From: JABWAN01 sp041918175
GTDB taxonomy: Bacteria; Zhuqueibacterota; Zhuqueibacteria; Zhuqueibacterales; Zhuqueibacteraceae
Assembly (NCBI GenBank): GCA_041918175.1
Contig: JAYRWE010000024.1
Coordinates: 25,551-89,550 of the forward strand
Direction of reading: 5' to 3'
DNA length: 64,000 nucleotides
The position numbers and the translations under genes were made by a program. Shown here one piece after another: positions 43,581 to 52,525 of this stretch (position 1 is the stretch's first letter; every line of letters starts with the position of its first letter). The notes below the pieces were generated by a model, which saw nothing but the letters and a program-made list of their open reading frames with translations, did not search any database and was not told where the DNA came from.

Positions 43581-44630
43581 TCAATTCATGAGTGTCGGTG
43601 GCATTGATTGAAGCTGCCCGTTCTGCAAAGCTTTCAAGATCTCATCCTTTGTCTGTGCAGCGACCACTAATTTGAGCGCAGCGGTCAGTTTCTCAATCTC
43701 ATTGACGGCACGGATGATTTGCTTCTCGTTTTCATGCAATTGAAAGCGCGTGGATAAAAGCATGATCAAAACTTCCTGGCGATCTAGGAGATAGCCTTTC
43801 TCTATCCCTTTCTCCATTCCTTTCTCCATTCCCCTCTCCATTCCTTGCTCTATCCAGCGTTGGGCTAAGGTCGGCATAATATCGTCTCCTTTTAAATTGC
43901 TGTTTAAATTGCTGTCTTCCAACATTTGTTCAAGCTGCGTGACGGGAATATCATGTGTCGCCGTCACGTAAATCAGCAAAAAGATAATCCGTTCCTCTTC
44001 CCGCATAAAGCCGAGTTGATGCCACAAGCGGAACACCTGCCGGATGAGTTCCAAATCTTTGCGAAACGCGGCTTTCATCAACATCATCGCAGAAAGCAGG
44101 AACACGTTCGCGCGCAAGGGTTGGCTGCTCTCGGCTTGCCAATCCCAAACGTTGGCATCAAAAAGCACGTAGGAAAAATTGAGCAGGAACGGCTTCAACT
44201 CTTCTTCGATCGCAAACTGCTCATGGAATTGCGTCGGAATCCGCCATTCGCTCTCGCCGTGATAAAACACCAGCGGAATGATGACGCGCAGCGGCTTCTT
44301 CTCGTCGTGATCTCTTTGCCACGCCAAACTCATATAGCGGAGAAGTTGCACAGGCACGCCTTTGTCCGGATGCGATTTGTGCTCGAAGAGCAAATACACA
44401 TCAACCGGAAATTCTTGCGTCTTGGTCCGGCACTTCACCACCAAATCTGAAAACGAAGCTTTATATTCCTCCGAAACATAAGAGGTCGAATCGAGCGTGA
44501 GGTCGGTAAGATCGAGCCGCGCTTGTAACACCGCAGGCAGAGCCACTTTCAGAAAGGTCTCTGCATTAGCTACTTCAGAGAAGACCTTTTGAAAAAAATT
44601 GTTGTGGAGATTGTCAATGCCCGACGACAT
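43581..44630 (-). CDS. Rpn family PD-(D/E)XK nuclease (transposase_31 type)
   Basis: A 349-residue protein. The N-terminal half (NNFFQKVFSEVANAETFL ... FSDLVVKC ... DVYLLFEHKSHPD) has the D and ExK-type residues of the Rpn/recombination-promoting nuclease family, and LRVIIPLVFYHG is a family hallmark. The C-terminal part contains the short repeat GMERGMEKGMEKGIEKG (about 268-284). It is inserted between nuoC and nuoI of the second set. Rpn proteins promote RecA-independent recombination; many are expressed in defence contexts. Confidence 0.88.
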   Translation of the reverse strand: MSSGIDNLHNNFFQKVFSEVANAETFLKVALPAVLQARLDLTDLTLDSTSYVSEEYKASFSDLVVKCRTKTQEFPVDVYLLFEHKSHPDKGVPVQLLRYMSLAWQRDHDEKKPLRVIIPLVFYHGESEWRIPTQFHEQFAIEEELKPFLLNFSYVLFDANVWDWQAESSQPLRANVFLLSAMMLMKAAFRKDLELIRQVFRLWHQLGFMREEERIIFLLIYVTATHDIPVTQLEQMLEDSNLNSNLKGDDIMPTLAQRWIEQGMERGMEKGMEKGIEKGYLLDRQEVLIMLLSTRFQLHENEKQIIRAVNEIEKLTAALKLVVAAQTKDEILKALQNGQLQSMPPTLMN

Positions 44631-44661
44631 TCGCGCCCGCCTCTCTCTGAGACCTCACTGA

Positions 44662-45267
44662 TTACTGATTACTTTTCTCAACCGACTTGCCGTTCTCACT
44701 CACCACCGGCAATCTCTTTTCAAACGCAAACACGTAATGTCCACGATCGGGATTCACGGCGAGCGTGTCGAAGTTGTGCCAGTCTTCATCATAAGGCACG
44801 CGAATGCCGTGGTAGTATTCTTGCACTTTATAATCTTTGCGCAACGGCCAACCTTCCCAATCATCCGGGCAGAGCATGCGGCGCAAATCAAGATGGCCGT
44901 CGAAGGTGATGCCAAAGAGATCATAGACTTCGCGCTCATACCACTCCGCAGTGCGCCAGAGCAACGACACGGTTGGCACGTGCGCGCCTTCGCGCGGCAT
45001 TTCGATTTTCACCGTGAACCAATGCTTGTTCTTGAACGAGAAGAGCTGATAGATCACGCCTAGCTCTTTGCCGGCGCCGAGATCATAGCCTGCAAGATCA
45101 TGGCACATGTCAAAATATAAATCCGGCTCGTCTTTCAAAAATTTACAAATTTCTTGCACGGCTTGCGGCGCGACTTTGATCACGGGATCGAGGGCTTTCT
45201 CATCGAACGCCAAAATTTTATCGCCGAAGCGCTCGCGCAATCTTTGAGTGATGTCTGCGGCAGTCAT
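44662..45267 (-). CDS. nuoC: NADH-quinone oxidoreductase subunit C (second set)
   Basis: A 201-residue 30-kDa subunit. The signature is WRTAEWYEREVYDLFGITFDGH, given here as EWYEREVYDLFGITFDGH (about 110-127), followed by LRRMLCPDDWEGWPLRKDY. Its start codon overlaps the stop of nuoB by 1 nt (45267), so translation is coupled. It belongs to the second set; the first set has C fused with D. Confidence 0.94.
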   Translation of the reverse strand: MTAADITQRLRERFGDKILAFDEKALDPVIKVAPQAVQEICKFLKDEPDLYFDMCHDLAGYDLGAGKELGVIYQLFSFKNKHWFTVKIEMPREGAHVPTVSLLWRTAEWYEREVYDLFGITFDGHLDLRRMLCPDDWEGWPLRKDYKVQEYYHGIRVPYDEDWHNFDTLAVNPDRGHYVFAFEKRLPVVSENGKSVEKSNQ

Positions 45268-45812
45268 TAGCCTACGACCTCCGTGAGTTTGCGTCTGATA
45301 TGGCTTTCACCGCGAATTTTTTCTTGCAGCTTGAGCAAGCCGTCGATCAATGCTTCGGGCCGCGGCGGGCAACCGGGCACATACACATCCACGGGCACGA
45401 TTTTGTCAACGCCCTTGAGCACATGATAACCATGCTTCCAATACGGGCCGCCGCACGTGGCGCAGCTTCCCATGGACATGACGTATTTCGGCTCCGGCAT
45501 TTGATCGTACAGCGTCTTCACGCGCAGCGCCATTTTGATCGTGACCGTGCCCGCAACGATCATGAGATCGGTTTGCCGCGGACTCGGGCGAAACACGCCG
45601 GCGCCGAAGCGATCGAGATCATACTTCGAAGCGCCGACCGCCATCATTTCGATAGCGCAGCACGCGAGGCCGAAGGTCATGGGCCACACCGAAGAGAGCT
45701 TCGCCCAATTCAAGAGCGAGTCAATCGAGGTGACGATGACGTTGTCGCCATAACGCCCTTCTTCCATGAAACGTTTTTCTTTCTGAAGAAAAGGCTGTGT
45801 GGGATGAGACAT
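45267..45812 (-). CDS. nuoB: NADH-quinone oxidoreductase subunit B (second set, intact)
   Basis: A 181-residue subunit holding cluster N2. All four ligands are visible: C51-C52 (FGLACCAIEMM), C117 (MGSCATCGG) and C148 (VYVPGCPPRPE). RFGAGVFRPSPRQTDLMIV is typical. ATG 45812 follows GGAGGAAAA, a strong ribosome-binding site. It is the only full-length nuoB in the window and differs clearly from the nuoB fragments near 62,500-63,660, which belong to a different NuoB type. Confidence 0.95.
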   Translation of the reverse strand: MSHPTQPFLQKEKRFMEEGRYGDNVIVTSIDSLLNWAKLSSVWPMTFGLACCAIEMMAVGASKYDLDRFGAGVFRPSPRQTDLMIVAGTVTIKMALRVKTLYDQMPEPKYVMSMGSCATCGGPYWKHGYHVLKGVDKIVPVDVYVPGCPPRPEALIDGLLKLQEKIRGESHIRRKLTEVVG

Positions 45813-45867
45813 TTTTCCTCCGCGATCCAAGTTGCACAACGAGCTTTAAAAGGATGATTGAAGCTTA

Positions 45868-46165
45868 TCACCGCAGAATTTCATCTTTACCTTTGATCAC
45901 CATACCTGGTTCATTACTCTCAATATCGTCTATGAGTTTTCTAACTTCGTTCTTGGTACAATGCCCGGCTTTCCAAAGCTGGCGCAAAACGCGCTTGAGG
46001 TCTAATGCTGAAATACCATTGGCAAAGCAAAAATTGTATACACGTTTATCGGATGATCATGGCTCTTTGCCAAAGAAGCGCACGAGATCTTCAGCCATAG
46101 CCTCGGCGGATTCACCTTCTACCTGGATTTTGCACACAAAAATCAGTGTTTCGCATTTGACCTGC
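45868..46165 (-). pseudogene. Degenerate ORF pair downstream of UPF0175-like gene
   Basis: Minus-strand frames read QVKCETLIFVCKIQVEGESA then EAMAEDLVRFFGKEP-stop, and, shifted, RVYNFCFANGISALDLKRVL followed by RQLWKAGHCTKNEVRKLI up to a stop at 45868. Neither has a proper start. They look like the remains of a small TA operon (perhaps a PIN-type C-terminus), but the family is not certain. Confidence 0.4.
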
Positions 46166-46244
46166 GAATTTATTGAGCGAGATCGAAGTGCAAGATTTTT
46201 TTGACCCACCCATTGGGTGGGTCGCCATTATGATGAAACCCGCA

Positions 46245-46562
46245 TCAAATAAGGGTTCTAATCAATGATGTGCAAAATTCAGGTTCTACGATGATCGGAA
46301 TATTGCGCTCGTGCAGTGCTTCTTGAAAAGCCCAACGGTTGAGGCCTGCGATTTCGGTTGCACGGCCGAGAGAAACTTCGTCGGCGCGAAACAATTCCAG
46401 CGCCAGCTCCAGCCGCAAGGGTTTGTTGTTGAGCAGGAGATTGCGCACGGCTTCGGAAACGAGTTCGTCTTTACTTTGATAAAGCCCCGTCCGAAGCAAC
46501 GCATCAATGTTCTGATCGGCAAACGCAAAAGGAGAAGCGTGCATAGTCAATTCTTGATTCAT
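46245..46562 (-). CDS. UPF0175-like putative antitoxin
   Basis: A 105-residue protein whose C-terminal half (ALELFRADEVSLGRATEIAG LNRWAFQEALHE, read as two adjacent pieces) matches the UPF0175 helix-turn-helix pattern (SLGRAAELAGLSRWEF). The N-terminal half resembles a VapB/CopG-type segment (ALLRTGLYQSKDELVSEAVR). UPF0175 proteins are antitoxins of PIN toxins. The expected toxin downstream is only a degenerate remnant. Confidence 0.7.
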   Translation of the reverse strand: MNQELTMHASPFAFADQNIDALLRTGLYQSKDELVSEAVRNLLLNNKPLRLELALELFRADEVSLGRATEIAGLNRWAFQEALHERNIPIIVEPEFCTSLIRTLI

Positions 46563-46634
46563 ACTTTTATCACGAAACTGTTTCAATACCAAAGCAATAT
46601 ATCGAAATGAGGCAGGATGCGCAAGCGTGAAATC

Positions 46635-47183
46635 CTACGCCAAATCCGGTCGCGCGACATAATGCTCTTTTTTCGGCTCGAAGCTCAACAGCGTGTCGCG
46701 ATCCAGCAGCATGCCGTTGCGCGAGTACGCGGAGATTTCGAGCACGCCGGTGTCCATGCGAATCGCGTCTTCCGGGCAGGCTTCCACGCAATAGCCGCAG
46801 AACACGCACTTGCCGAGATCGATATCGAACTTGAGCGGATACTTTTCGATCTGCTTCTCCGGACGCTCGCCCGCGACGATGTAGATGCACTTCGCCGGGC
46901 ACACGGTTTCGCACATCATGCACGCGACGCAGCGCGGCGTGCCGTCTTCGCGTTTGGTGAGACGATGCAGCGTGCGCAGCCGCGGCCAAAAGAGCCGCCG
47001 CACTTCGGGATATTGAAACGTGATCGCGCCTTTCCAATCGCGCTTCACGCCAATGCTTGCAAGCGTGAAATGCCAGAGATTGAAAAAGAAGCGGCGCATC
47101 GTGAGTGCGAGGCCGTCCCAAATGCGCGGAAGATAGGTGCGTTCCCAAAAGGTGAGCGGTTTATATTTGTCGTGGACGTTCAT
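46635..47183 (-). CDS. nuoI: NADH-quinone oxidoreductase subunit I (first set)
   Basis: A 182-residue protein with two 4Fe-4S motifs, CVACMMCETVCPAKC (about 84-98) and CVFCGYCVEACPEDA (about 123-137). Residues 1-80 fit NuoI (LTFWERTYLPRIWDGLALTM). It lies downstream of nuoH, with the CRISPR array and a DUF2283 gene between. It lacks the Ala-rich tail of the second copy. Confidence 0.94.
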   Translation of the reverse strand: MNVHDKYKPLTFWERTYLPRIWDGLALTMRRFFFNLWHFTLASIGVKRDWKGAITFQYPEVRRLFWPRLRTLHRLTKREDGTPRCVACMMCETVCPAKCIYIVAGERPEKQIEKYPLKFDIDLGKCVFCGYCVEACPEDAIRMDTGVLEISAYSRNGMLLDRDTLLSFEPKKEHYVARPDLA

Positions 47184-47199
47184 TGTCTAACTCAAAATT

Positions 47200-47258
47200 G
47201 GAGTGGTGGAGTTTTGGATTTGTGGATTGATGGGCGGCTGCAAGCCCTCCATCAATTT
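47200..47258. repeat. Intergenic repeat, family G
   Basis: Strings of the type GGAGTTTTGGATTTGTGGATT are followed by TGATGGG and an opposite CCCTCCATCAATTTC. Same family as 18540-18632, 48870-48930 and 63320-63355. Confidence 0.5.
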
Positions 47259-47260
47259 CA

Positions 47261-47617
47261 TCATGCTGCCATCAATAAAGTCTCAATACGCAGATCGTTG
47301 AAAGCCGGTTTGACATAGAGCTTGTCGCGTCCCGAAGGAGCGAGAATAAAAAAACGATTGAGAGGAGAGCTTTGCAACAGTTTTAGCGCAAGGGTTCTCG
47401 CCTTGTCGCTCATTTCCTGCAAGCCATAAAGCTCGATGCGGCTCTTTTTGCTCGTTTGGCTATAATCAAAGATGGACAAGGCGATCAGCGTTTTCATCTG
47501 TTGATCCATACGCAGCAACAAGCTGTCATTGATCGAAAGGCCGATGCCGGAACGAGCCGCACCGAACGAAACATACAGAATGTCGGCCTCGGCGTCATAC
47601 GAGAAAGAGATTTTCAT
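47261..47617 (-). CDS. DUF2283-like protein
   Basis: A 118-residue protein. The first 50 residues (MKISFSYDAEADILYVSF ... LLLRMDQQMKTLIALSIFDY) match DUF2283; the C-terminal half is extra and unassigned. ATG 47617 is preferred because the longer frame begins with TTG inside the first CRISPR repeat. DUF2283 proteins are small antitoxin-like proteins; no toxin is adjacent. Confidence 0.65.
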   Translation of the reverse strand: MKISFSYDAEADILYVSFGAARSGIGLSINDSLLLRMDQQMKTLIALSIFDYSQTSKKSRIELYGLQEMSDKARTLALKLLQSSPLNRFFILAPSGRDKLYVKPAFNDLRIETLLMAA

Positions 47618-47670
47618 TTTCGAAGTCTTGCCAACAATGATCTTGTGGGATTCCGATGATGCCACTTCTG

Positions 47671-48653
47671 GTTTCAACGCACTATGTGCTCTGTGACTTG
47701 TTCCAACTCAAAGCTGGTTTTGAACCCGCAGAAATTGGACGTTTCAATGCACTATGTGCTCTGTGACTTCTTCCAACTTCTACTCATCCACTTTAATCCG
47801 CGCGAGTTGAAGATGTTTCAATGCACTATGTGCTCTGTGACTTCTTTCAACTTCAGTAGGCATGGCAATGTACCGCGCCGCTCAGTTGTTTCAATGCACC
47901 ATGTGCTCTGTGACTTCTTCCAACCTGGCGCGCATGGGAATCTCTATCCCGACTTTCACACGTTTCAATGCACTATGTGCTCTGTGACTTCTTCCACCTG
48001 TAACAAGCGAAGGGAAAAGCGAATGAAAGCGAAGTTTCAATGCACTATGTGCTCTATGATTTCTTGCAACGGCGATCATCGACGGCTACGCCCGCGACGA
48101 TTCACGTTTCAATGCACTATGTGCTCCGTGACTTCTTCCAACTGAAAGCAGCGTCGAACATATCATTGAGAAGTACAAGCTTCAATGCACAATGTGCTCT
48201 GTGACTCCTTCCAACAAAGTTTTGCACGAAAAAGTGTTGTGATACTTTTCAGTTTCAATGCACTATGTGCTCTGTGGCTTCTTCCAACAATACGCATGAG
48301 CGAAATAGGAAAAAGTTTTCGCCGGTTTCAATGCACGACGAGCTCTGCGACTTCTTCCAACAGAGTTTAACACGGACAAGGAAGGCAACACGCAAAAGTT
48401 TCAATGCACTATGTGCCCTGTGACCTCTTCCAACTGTTCGTATCAACAATGAAGATCGCCGCTGTCATCCGTTTCAATGCACTATGTGCTCTGTGACTTC
48501 TTCCAACTTGATCACCTCAACGTGCGGATGATGACGTGTTCATGTTTCAATGCACTGTGTGCTCTGTGACTTCTTCCAACATACTTGAAAACGGCGGCAT
48601 CGACTTGGACCGTCATGTTTCAATGCACTATGTGCTCTGTGACTTCTTCCAAC
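47671..48653 (-). CRISPR. Orphan CRISPR array: 14 repeats of 37 bp, 13 spacers of 33-37 bp
   Basis: Repeat starts are 47671, 47741, 47815, 47888, 47962, 48034, 48106, 48179, 48252, 48325, 48398, 48471, 48544 and 48617. Spacers are all different. On the minus strand the repeat begins GTTGGAAGAAGTCACAG and ends ATAGTGCATTGAAAC; the ATTGAAAC end is the classic crRNA 5' handle of type I/III systems, and GCAC/GTGC forms a short stem. Transcription is therefore inferred to run right to left, with the leader right of 48653. The repeat at 47671 (two changes) fits the distal degenerate end, and repeats at 48034, 48179, 48325 and 48398 are also mutated. No cas gene is in the window. Confidence 0.95.
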
Positions 48654-48780
48654 CGCTCGTTTTGCTTTTCAAAAAAGCTCTTGCCTCGTAGGTCTGCACA
48701 AAAAACTTCGCAGATCGTTTTTCTGCACAAAAGTGGAAGTCTGCCGAGAAGTTTTTTATTCTACGCACAGCGCTCCTTTT
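48654..48780 (-). promoter_or_regulatory. Probable CRISPR leader region
   Basis: AT-rich, non-coding DNA directly upstream of the first (leader-proximal) repeat in the inferred orientation, with a long inverted repeat (AAAAAACTTCGCAGA near 48699 and TCTGCCGAGAAGTTTTTT near 48738). Its leader role is inferred from orientation only. Confidence 0.45.
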
Positions 48781-48814
48781 CAAGTTGTGCGAAACAGAGT
48801 TTCGCGCGCAATTG

Positions 48815-48840
48815 CGTTCCCAATCTGGAGATTGGGAACG
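48815..48840. repeat. Perfect hairpin repeat CGTTCCCAATCT
   Basis: A 12-bp perfect stem (CGTTCCCAATCT / AGATTGGGAACG) with a 2-nt centre. A smaller hairpin (GCGAAAC-AGA-GTTTCGC) precedes it at 48789-48805. Such units are typical short palindromic repeats between genes. Confidence 0.6.
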
Positions 48841-48869
48841 AGAACGCATCATTGCATCACTCCGCATCG

Positions 48870-48930
48870 CCATCAATCCAAAACTCCATCAATCCAAAAC
48901 TCCATCAATCCACAACTCCACCAATCTCAA
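48870..48930. repeat. Intergenic repeat, family G, tandem form
   Basis: Three to four tandem 16-bp units of CCATCAATCCAAAACT lie directly after the nuoH stop. Confidence 0.65.
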
Positions 48931-48936
48931 CCTTCC

Positions 48937-50019
48937 TCACTGCAAAAAGAGAATCACCGCCGCGGTGATCACGATATTCGCGAGCGCGACGGGCAGCAGA
49001 ATTTTCCAACCGAGGAACATGACTTGATCATAACGAAAGCGCGGCAGCGTCCAACGAATGATCATCATGAACCACATGAGCACGACCATCTTCAGCGAGA
49101 AGCTGAGGAATTGGAGAATCGTCACGGTCAAATTTGAAAGCGCCAACGTGCTGCCCCACGGGAAGTGAAAACCCTCGGGCATCAAATACGGCACTTGCCA
49201 GCCGCCGAGAAAGAGCGTCACGGTGATCGCGCCGATGAGGACGGTCTCGATGAGATCGGTTAAAAAGTACATGCCGAAGCGCATGCTGCTGAACTCAACG
49301 TGATAGCCGATGATCTCGCTCTCGCCTTCGGGCGCATCGAAGGGAATGCGTTTGGATTCCGCGATGCCGGTGGTCAAGAAAAGCAGGAAGCCAATAGGCT
49401 GCACGAAGATGCCCCATTTCGGAATCCAGCCGAGCCACAGCTCGCCTTGCGCGCGCACGATGTGCTGCAAATCGACGCTTTGATAAACCATGAGCACGCC
49501 GATGATGGAAACGCCGATGGCGACTTCATACGAGATCATTTGCGCGGAGGCGCGCAGGCCGCCGATGAGCGCGTAGTTGTTGTTCGAGGCCCATGAGCCG
49601 AGCACCACGCCATAAACCGCCATGGACATGAGCGCGAACACATACAAGATGCCGACATTGAGCGAGGCGATTTGCATCACGACTTCTTTGCCGCCGACGA
49701 TGAGCGTATCGGCAAACGGAATCGCGGCGAATGCAACGGTGGCGAAGAACATTCCCAAACCAGGCGCGAACGAGAATAAAAATTTCTCCGCGCCTTGGGG
49801 GCGATAATCTTCTTTAAAGAACATCTTCAGCGAGTCGGCGATGATGTGGAAGAGGCCGAAGAGTTTCAGCCCGAAGATCGAAGCGCGATTCGCGCCGACG
49901 CGATCTTGCATGAGCGCGCTCTGCTTGCGCTCCACCCACGTGAGCACCGCGGCGGTGTTGAACACGAAGATGAGAATGAAGAAGAAAATTTTCAGAAGTG
50001 TGGCGGTGATTTCAAACAT
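48937..50019 (-). CDS. nuoH: NADH-quinone oxidoreductase subunit H
   Basis: A 360-residue membrane subunit at the junction of the quinone site with about eight membrane helices. Signatures are TWVERKQSALMQDRVGANRA (about 31-50), DSLKMFFKED, SYEVAIGVSIIG, FDAPEGESEIIGYHVEFSSM (about 228-247) and the C-terminal LPRFRYDQVMFLGWK. ATG 50019 gives the usual N-terminus; the longer frame adds 10 residues. It follows nuoG with repeat A between. Confidence 0.95.
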   Translation of the reverse strand: MFEITATLLKIFFFILIFVFNTAAVLTWVERKQSALMQDRVGANRASIFGLKLFGLFHIIADSLKMFFKEDYRPQGAEKFLFSFAPGLGMFFATVAFAAIPFADTLIVGGKEVVMQIASLNVGILYVFALMSMAVYGVVLGSWASNNNYALIGGLRASAQMISYEVAIGVSIIGVLMVYQSVDLQHIVRAQGELWLGWIPKWGIFVQPIGFLLFLTTGIAESKRIPFDAPEGESEIIGYHVEFSSMRFGMYFLTDLIETVLIGAITVTLFLGGWQVPYLMPEGFHFPWGSTLALSNLTVTILQFLSFSLKMVVLMWFMMIIRWTLPRFRYDQVMFLGWKILLPVALANIVITAAVILFLQ

Positions 50020-50043
50020 GGCTTTCTCAAAAGTAAAGTAACG

Positions 50044-50116
50044 TGTCATTCAGAAGGAATCCTTTTACTCGCAGGAGAGGCTGTCCAGTGCTTAAAAAGA
50101 TTCCTTCTGAATGACA
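50044..50116. repeat. Inverted-repeat element, family A, copy 3 (inverted)
   Basis: A 73-bp element between nuoG and nuoH in opposite orientation to 863-936 and 26171-26243; the interior reads CTCGCAGGAGAGGCTGTCCA followed by GTGCTTAA. Confidence 0.85.
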
Positions 50117-50162
50117 GACTCGGAGGCGGAATCGCGCAACTCGAAACACGATTAGTTTAACG

Positions 50163-51815
50163 TCATTCAAAGATCGAAATGAGGCGCAGCTTGTCCGGCA
50201 CTTTGTTTAGCTTGCGCGCGGCGATCTTCGCTTGCGGGTCTTCGCCGAGTTTAATGCCTTCTTCGCCGAGCGCTTCGTAGCTCAATCCCGCGAACGGCTT
50301 CACTTCGCGCGCGAGTGCTTTGAAAACGTCTTCGGCTTCGAACGCGGGCACGGACACATTCAACAAACGCCCGAGCTTTTTGAGCATCATCCACTCCGGT
50401 TGCGCGTCGCCGAGTGGGTCAACGGCTTTGCGCATGCGCTGCACGCGATCCGCGAAATTCGTGAATGAGCCTTCTTTTTCCAACCAAGAAGCGGCTGGCA
50501 GAATCATGTGCGCTAACTTGCTCGTCTCGTTCTGATTTGTACCGATGAAGACAAGGGTCGCAACGTTTTGCAAGGCTTTCAACTCGCTCGTGTCAAGGCC
50601 GTCGTGCAAATCATGATGAAAGATGAAAAGCACGGAGAGCTTTTTCTTGAGCAAATCGCGAGCGGCTTCGCCGTTCACATTGAAGCCGAGTAACGCCGCG
50701 CCGCGCGTGTTGGGATTGCGATCTGCTTTGAGCAGAAAATCATCGTGCGCCGGCGTTTCTTTCGGAGTGACCGTCGCGGCAACGTGCGTGATGCCCAATT
50801 TGTCCGCAAAATTTTTGAGCACGAACAAATCTTCATTCGTCATTTGCGGCGAGGCGAGAATGCCAATCGCGTCTTTGCTCGCGGACTTCACTTTCTGCGC
50901 GACGGCTTCGAGCGCGACCTCCCACGAAGTTTCGACCCATTGCTCGCCGTTCTTCAGCATCGGCGCAGTGAGGCGCGAGGCATCATCCACGCCTTTGAAA
51001 CTATAGCGGCCAATGTCGCACATCCACCATTGATTGACTTCGAGATTAAAGCGCGGCTTGAGACGAACGACGCGGCGACCCTCTGCATGGTGCTTGCGCT
51101 CGTTGTTCGCGTGAATTTGAATATTGCAACCCGTGCTGCAGCCCGCGCAGATTGAATCCGTCGAATCCAAATACCATACGCGCGCTTCGAAGCGAAAATC
51201 TTTTTCCGTAAGCGCGCCGACCGGGCAAATGTCAACGGTGTTGACCGAATAAATATTATCGAGCTTCTTGCCGGGATACGGCGCCAGCTCCGAATGATCG
51301 CCGCGATTGAAAATGCCCAGCTCGTTCGTCTTGCTCACTTCATCGCAGAAACGCACGCAGCGGCTGCACAGAATGCAACGCTCTTGATCGAGCATCACGT
51401 GCGGCCCGATGTCGAGCGCTTTGTGCTTCTTCACTTTGTCTTCGACCATCTTGCTGTCGTGTTGGCCGACGCGCATGTAATACTCTTGCAGCCAGCACTC
51501 GCCAGCTTGATCACACACCGGGCAATCGAGCGGATGATTGGTGAGCAAAAGCTCGAGCACGTCTTTGCGGCCACGCAGCGCTTTCTCGCTTTGCGTATGC
51601 ACGACCATGCCCTCGGCCACGGGTGTATAACACGCCACTTGCAGCTTGGGCATCTTTTCGATTTCAACGAGGCAAATGCGGCACTGGCCGACGATGCTGA
51701 GGCCGGGATGATAGCAATAACGCGGAATCTCAACGCCGAGCTTTTCCGCGGCTTGAATCACGGTCGTGCCGGCTTCGACTTCGATCTGCTTGTTGTCTAT
51801 GGTGATGTTGGGCAT
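50163..51815 (-). CDS. nuoG: NADH-quinone oxidoreductase subunit G
   Basis: A 550-residue iron-sulfur subunit. The N-terminal 2Fe-2S domain has YCYHPGLSIVGQCRICLVE (about 33-51) and C62. The HxxxC cluster is in NHPLDCPVCDQAGECWLQEY (about 93-112), and CILCSRCVRFC (about 147-157) and CAGCSTGCNIQIH (about 220-232) are the other clusters. A molybdopterin-type domain follows without cofactor residues. It is shorter than many NuoG proteins (about 700-900), as in several FCB bacteria. In the first set, separated from nuoF by accessory genes. Confidence 0.94.
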   Translation of the reverse strand: MPNITIDNKQIEVEAGTTVIQAAEKLGVEIPRYCYHPGLSIVGQCRICLVEIEKMPKLQVACYTPVAEGMVVHTQSEKALRGRKDVLELLLTNHPLDCPVCDQAGECWLQEYYMRVGQHDSKMVEDKVKKHKALDIGPHVMLDQERCILCSRCVRFCDEVSKTNELGIFNRGDHSELAPYPGKKLDNIYSVNTVDICPVGALTEKDFRFEARVWYLDSTDSICAGCSTGCNIQIHANNERKHHAEGRRVVRLKPRFNLEVNQWWMCDIGRYSFKGVDDASRLTAPMLKNGEQWVETSWEVALEAVAQKVKSASKDAIGILASPQMTNEDLFVLKNFADKLGITHVAATVTPKETPAHDDFLLKADRNPNTRGAALLGFNVNGEAARDLLKKKLSVLFIFHHDLHDGLDTSELKALQNVATLVFIGTNQNETSKLAHMILPAASWLEKEGSFTNFADRVQRMRKAVDPLGDAQPEWMMLKKLGRLLNVSVPAFEAEDVFKALAREVKPFAGLSYEALGEEGIKLGEDPQAKIAARKLNKVPDKLRLISIFE

Positions 51816-51856
51816 GTGCTTTGTCGATGATTTATTCCGGAGAGTGGTTTTATGAT

Positions 51857-52525
51857 TTATGCTGCAGGTGTCGTTTGCTGTGCGAGACGTTTCGTCGTGC
51901 CGACCAGTTCTTTGACTAGAGCAGCATCGAAGCCAATCGTTTTGAATCCATGCGCCAGCGCGTTGCGGTGTTTCTTGACACTCGTCAAAAAATTATAATC
52001 TTCTCTGGAGATCGCGCCGTTCGCTACCGCTTCTTTGAGAATATGCACCGGAGCCAAACGCTCATATGAGACGCCTTCCGCTTCGGTTAACAACCGCACT
52101 ACGGCTTCGGAGATGGACCATGCTTGCATCAAAGCTGCATCGGTAAATCCGGACTCCAGGAGTTTTTCAGCCGTTTCAACACCGTGCTGAATATCTTCTT
52201 TTTTTAATGGCTGTGCATCCCTTGAAGCTGCAATCTGCTCTTCTTCTCCTCCAACTAGAACCAATTCGAAATTCCACTTTGGTCTAGCGTGAAGCAATCG
52301 CGCCAAATCTCTAATTTGGGGTTCTTGGGCTAAAGCTTTCCGCGACCTTACTTCCACAACGATTGCCTCATCATCTTTTCTTACGAGCAAGTCGGGATGG
52401 AAGCCGGATAGAAAATCAGGCAATTGCTCAACTATGGGTTTCTCAATAACCTCATAACCTTTGCTGCGATATTCTTCGGCGATAGCGGCGGCGCGCTGCT
52501 TTTCCTGCGAAAGTATAGTTTCCAT
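51857..52525 (-). CDS. Restriction-endonuclease-like plus HEPN-like protein
   Basis: A 222-residue protein. Residues 1-95 look like a PD-(D/E)XK fold of the REase_AHJR type (GFHPDLLVRKDDEAIVVEVRSRKAL, given here as FHPDLLVRK and AIVVEVRSRK). The C-terminal half is helical with a HEPN-like end, including SVKKHRNALAHGF, which has the RNxxxH-type residues. Its start abuts the RusA-like gene stop (52526/52525), so both are one operon. Probably a defence or RNase/DNase pair; no experimental role known to me. Confidence 0.7.
   Translation of the reverse strand: METILSQEKQRAAAIAEEYRSKGYEVIEKPIVEQLPDFLSGFHPDLLVRKDDEAIVVEVRSRKALAQEPQIRDLARLLHARPKWNFELVLVGGEEEQIAASRDAQPLKKEDIQHGVETAEKLLESGFTDAALMQAWSISEAVVRLLTEAEGVSYERLAPVHILKEAVANGAISREDYNFLTSVKKHRNALAHGFKTIGFDAALVKELVGTTKRLAQQTTPAA

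Noticed and set aside
47684..48145. Plus-strand ORF of 153 codons with repeated QCTMCSVTSSN
   Set aside because: It is the translated CRISPR repeats, not a protein gene.
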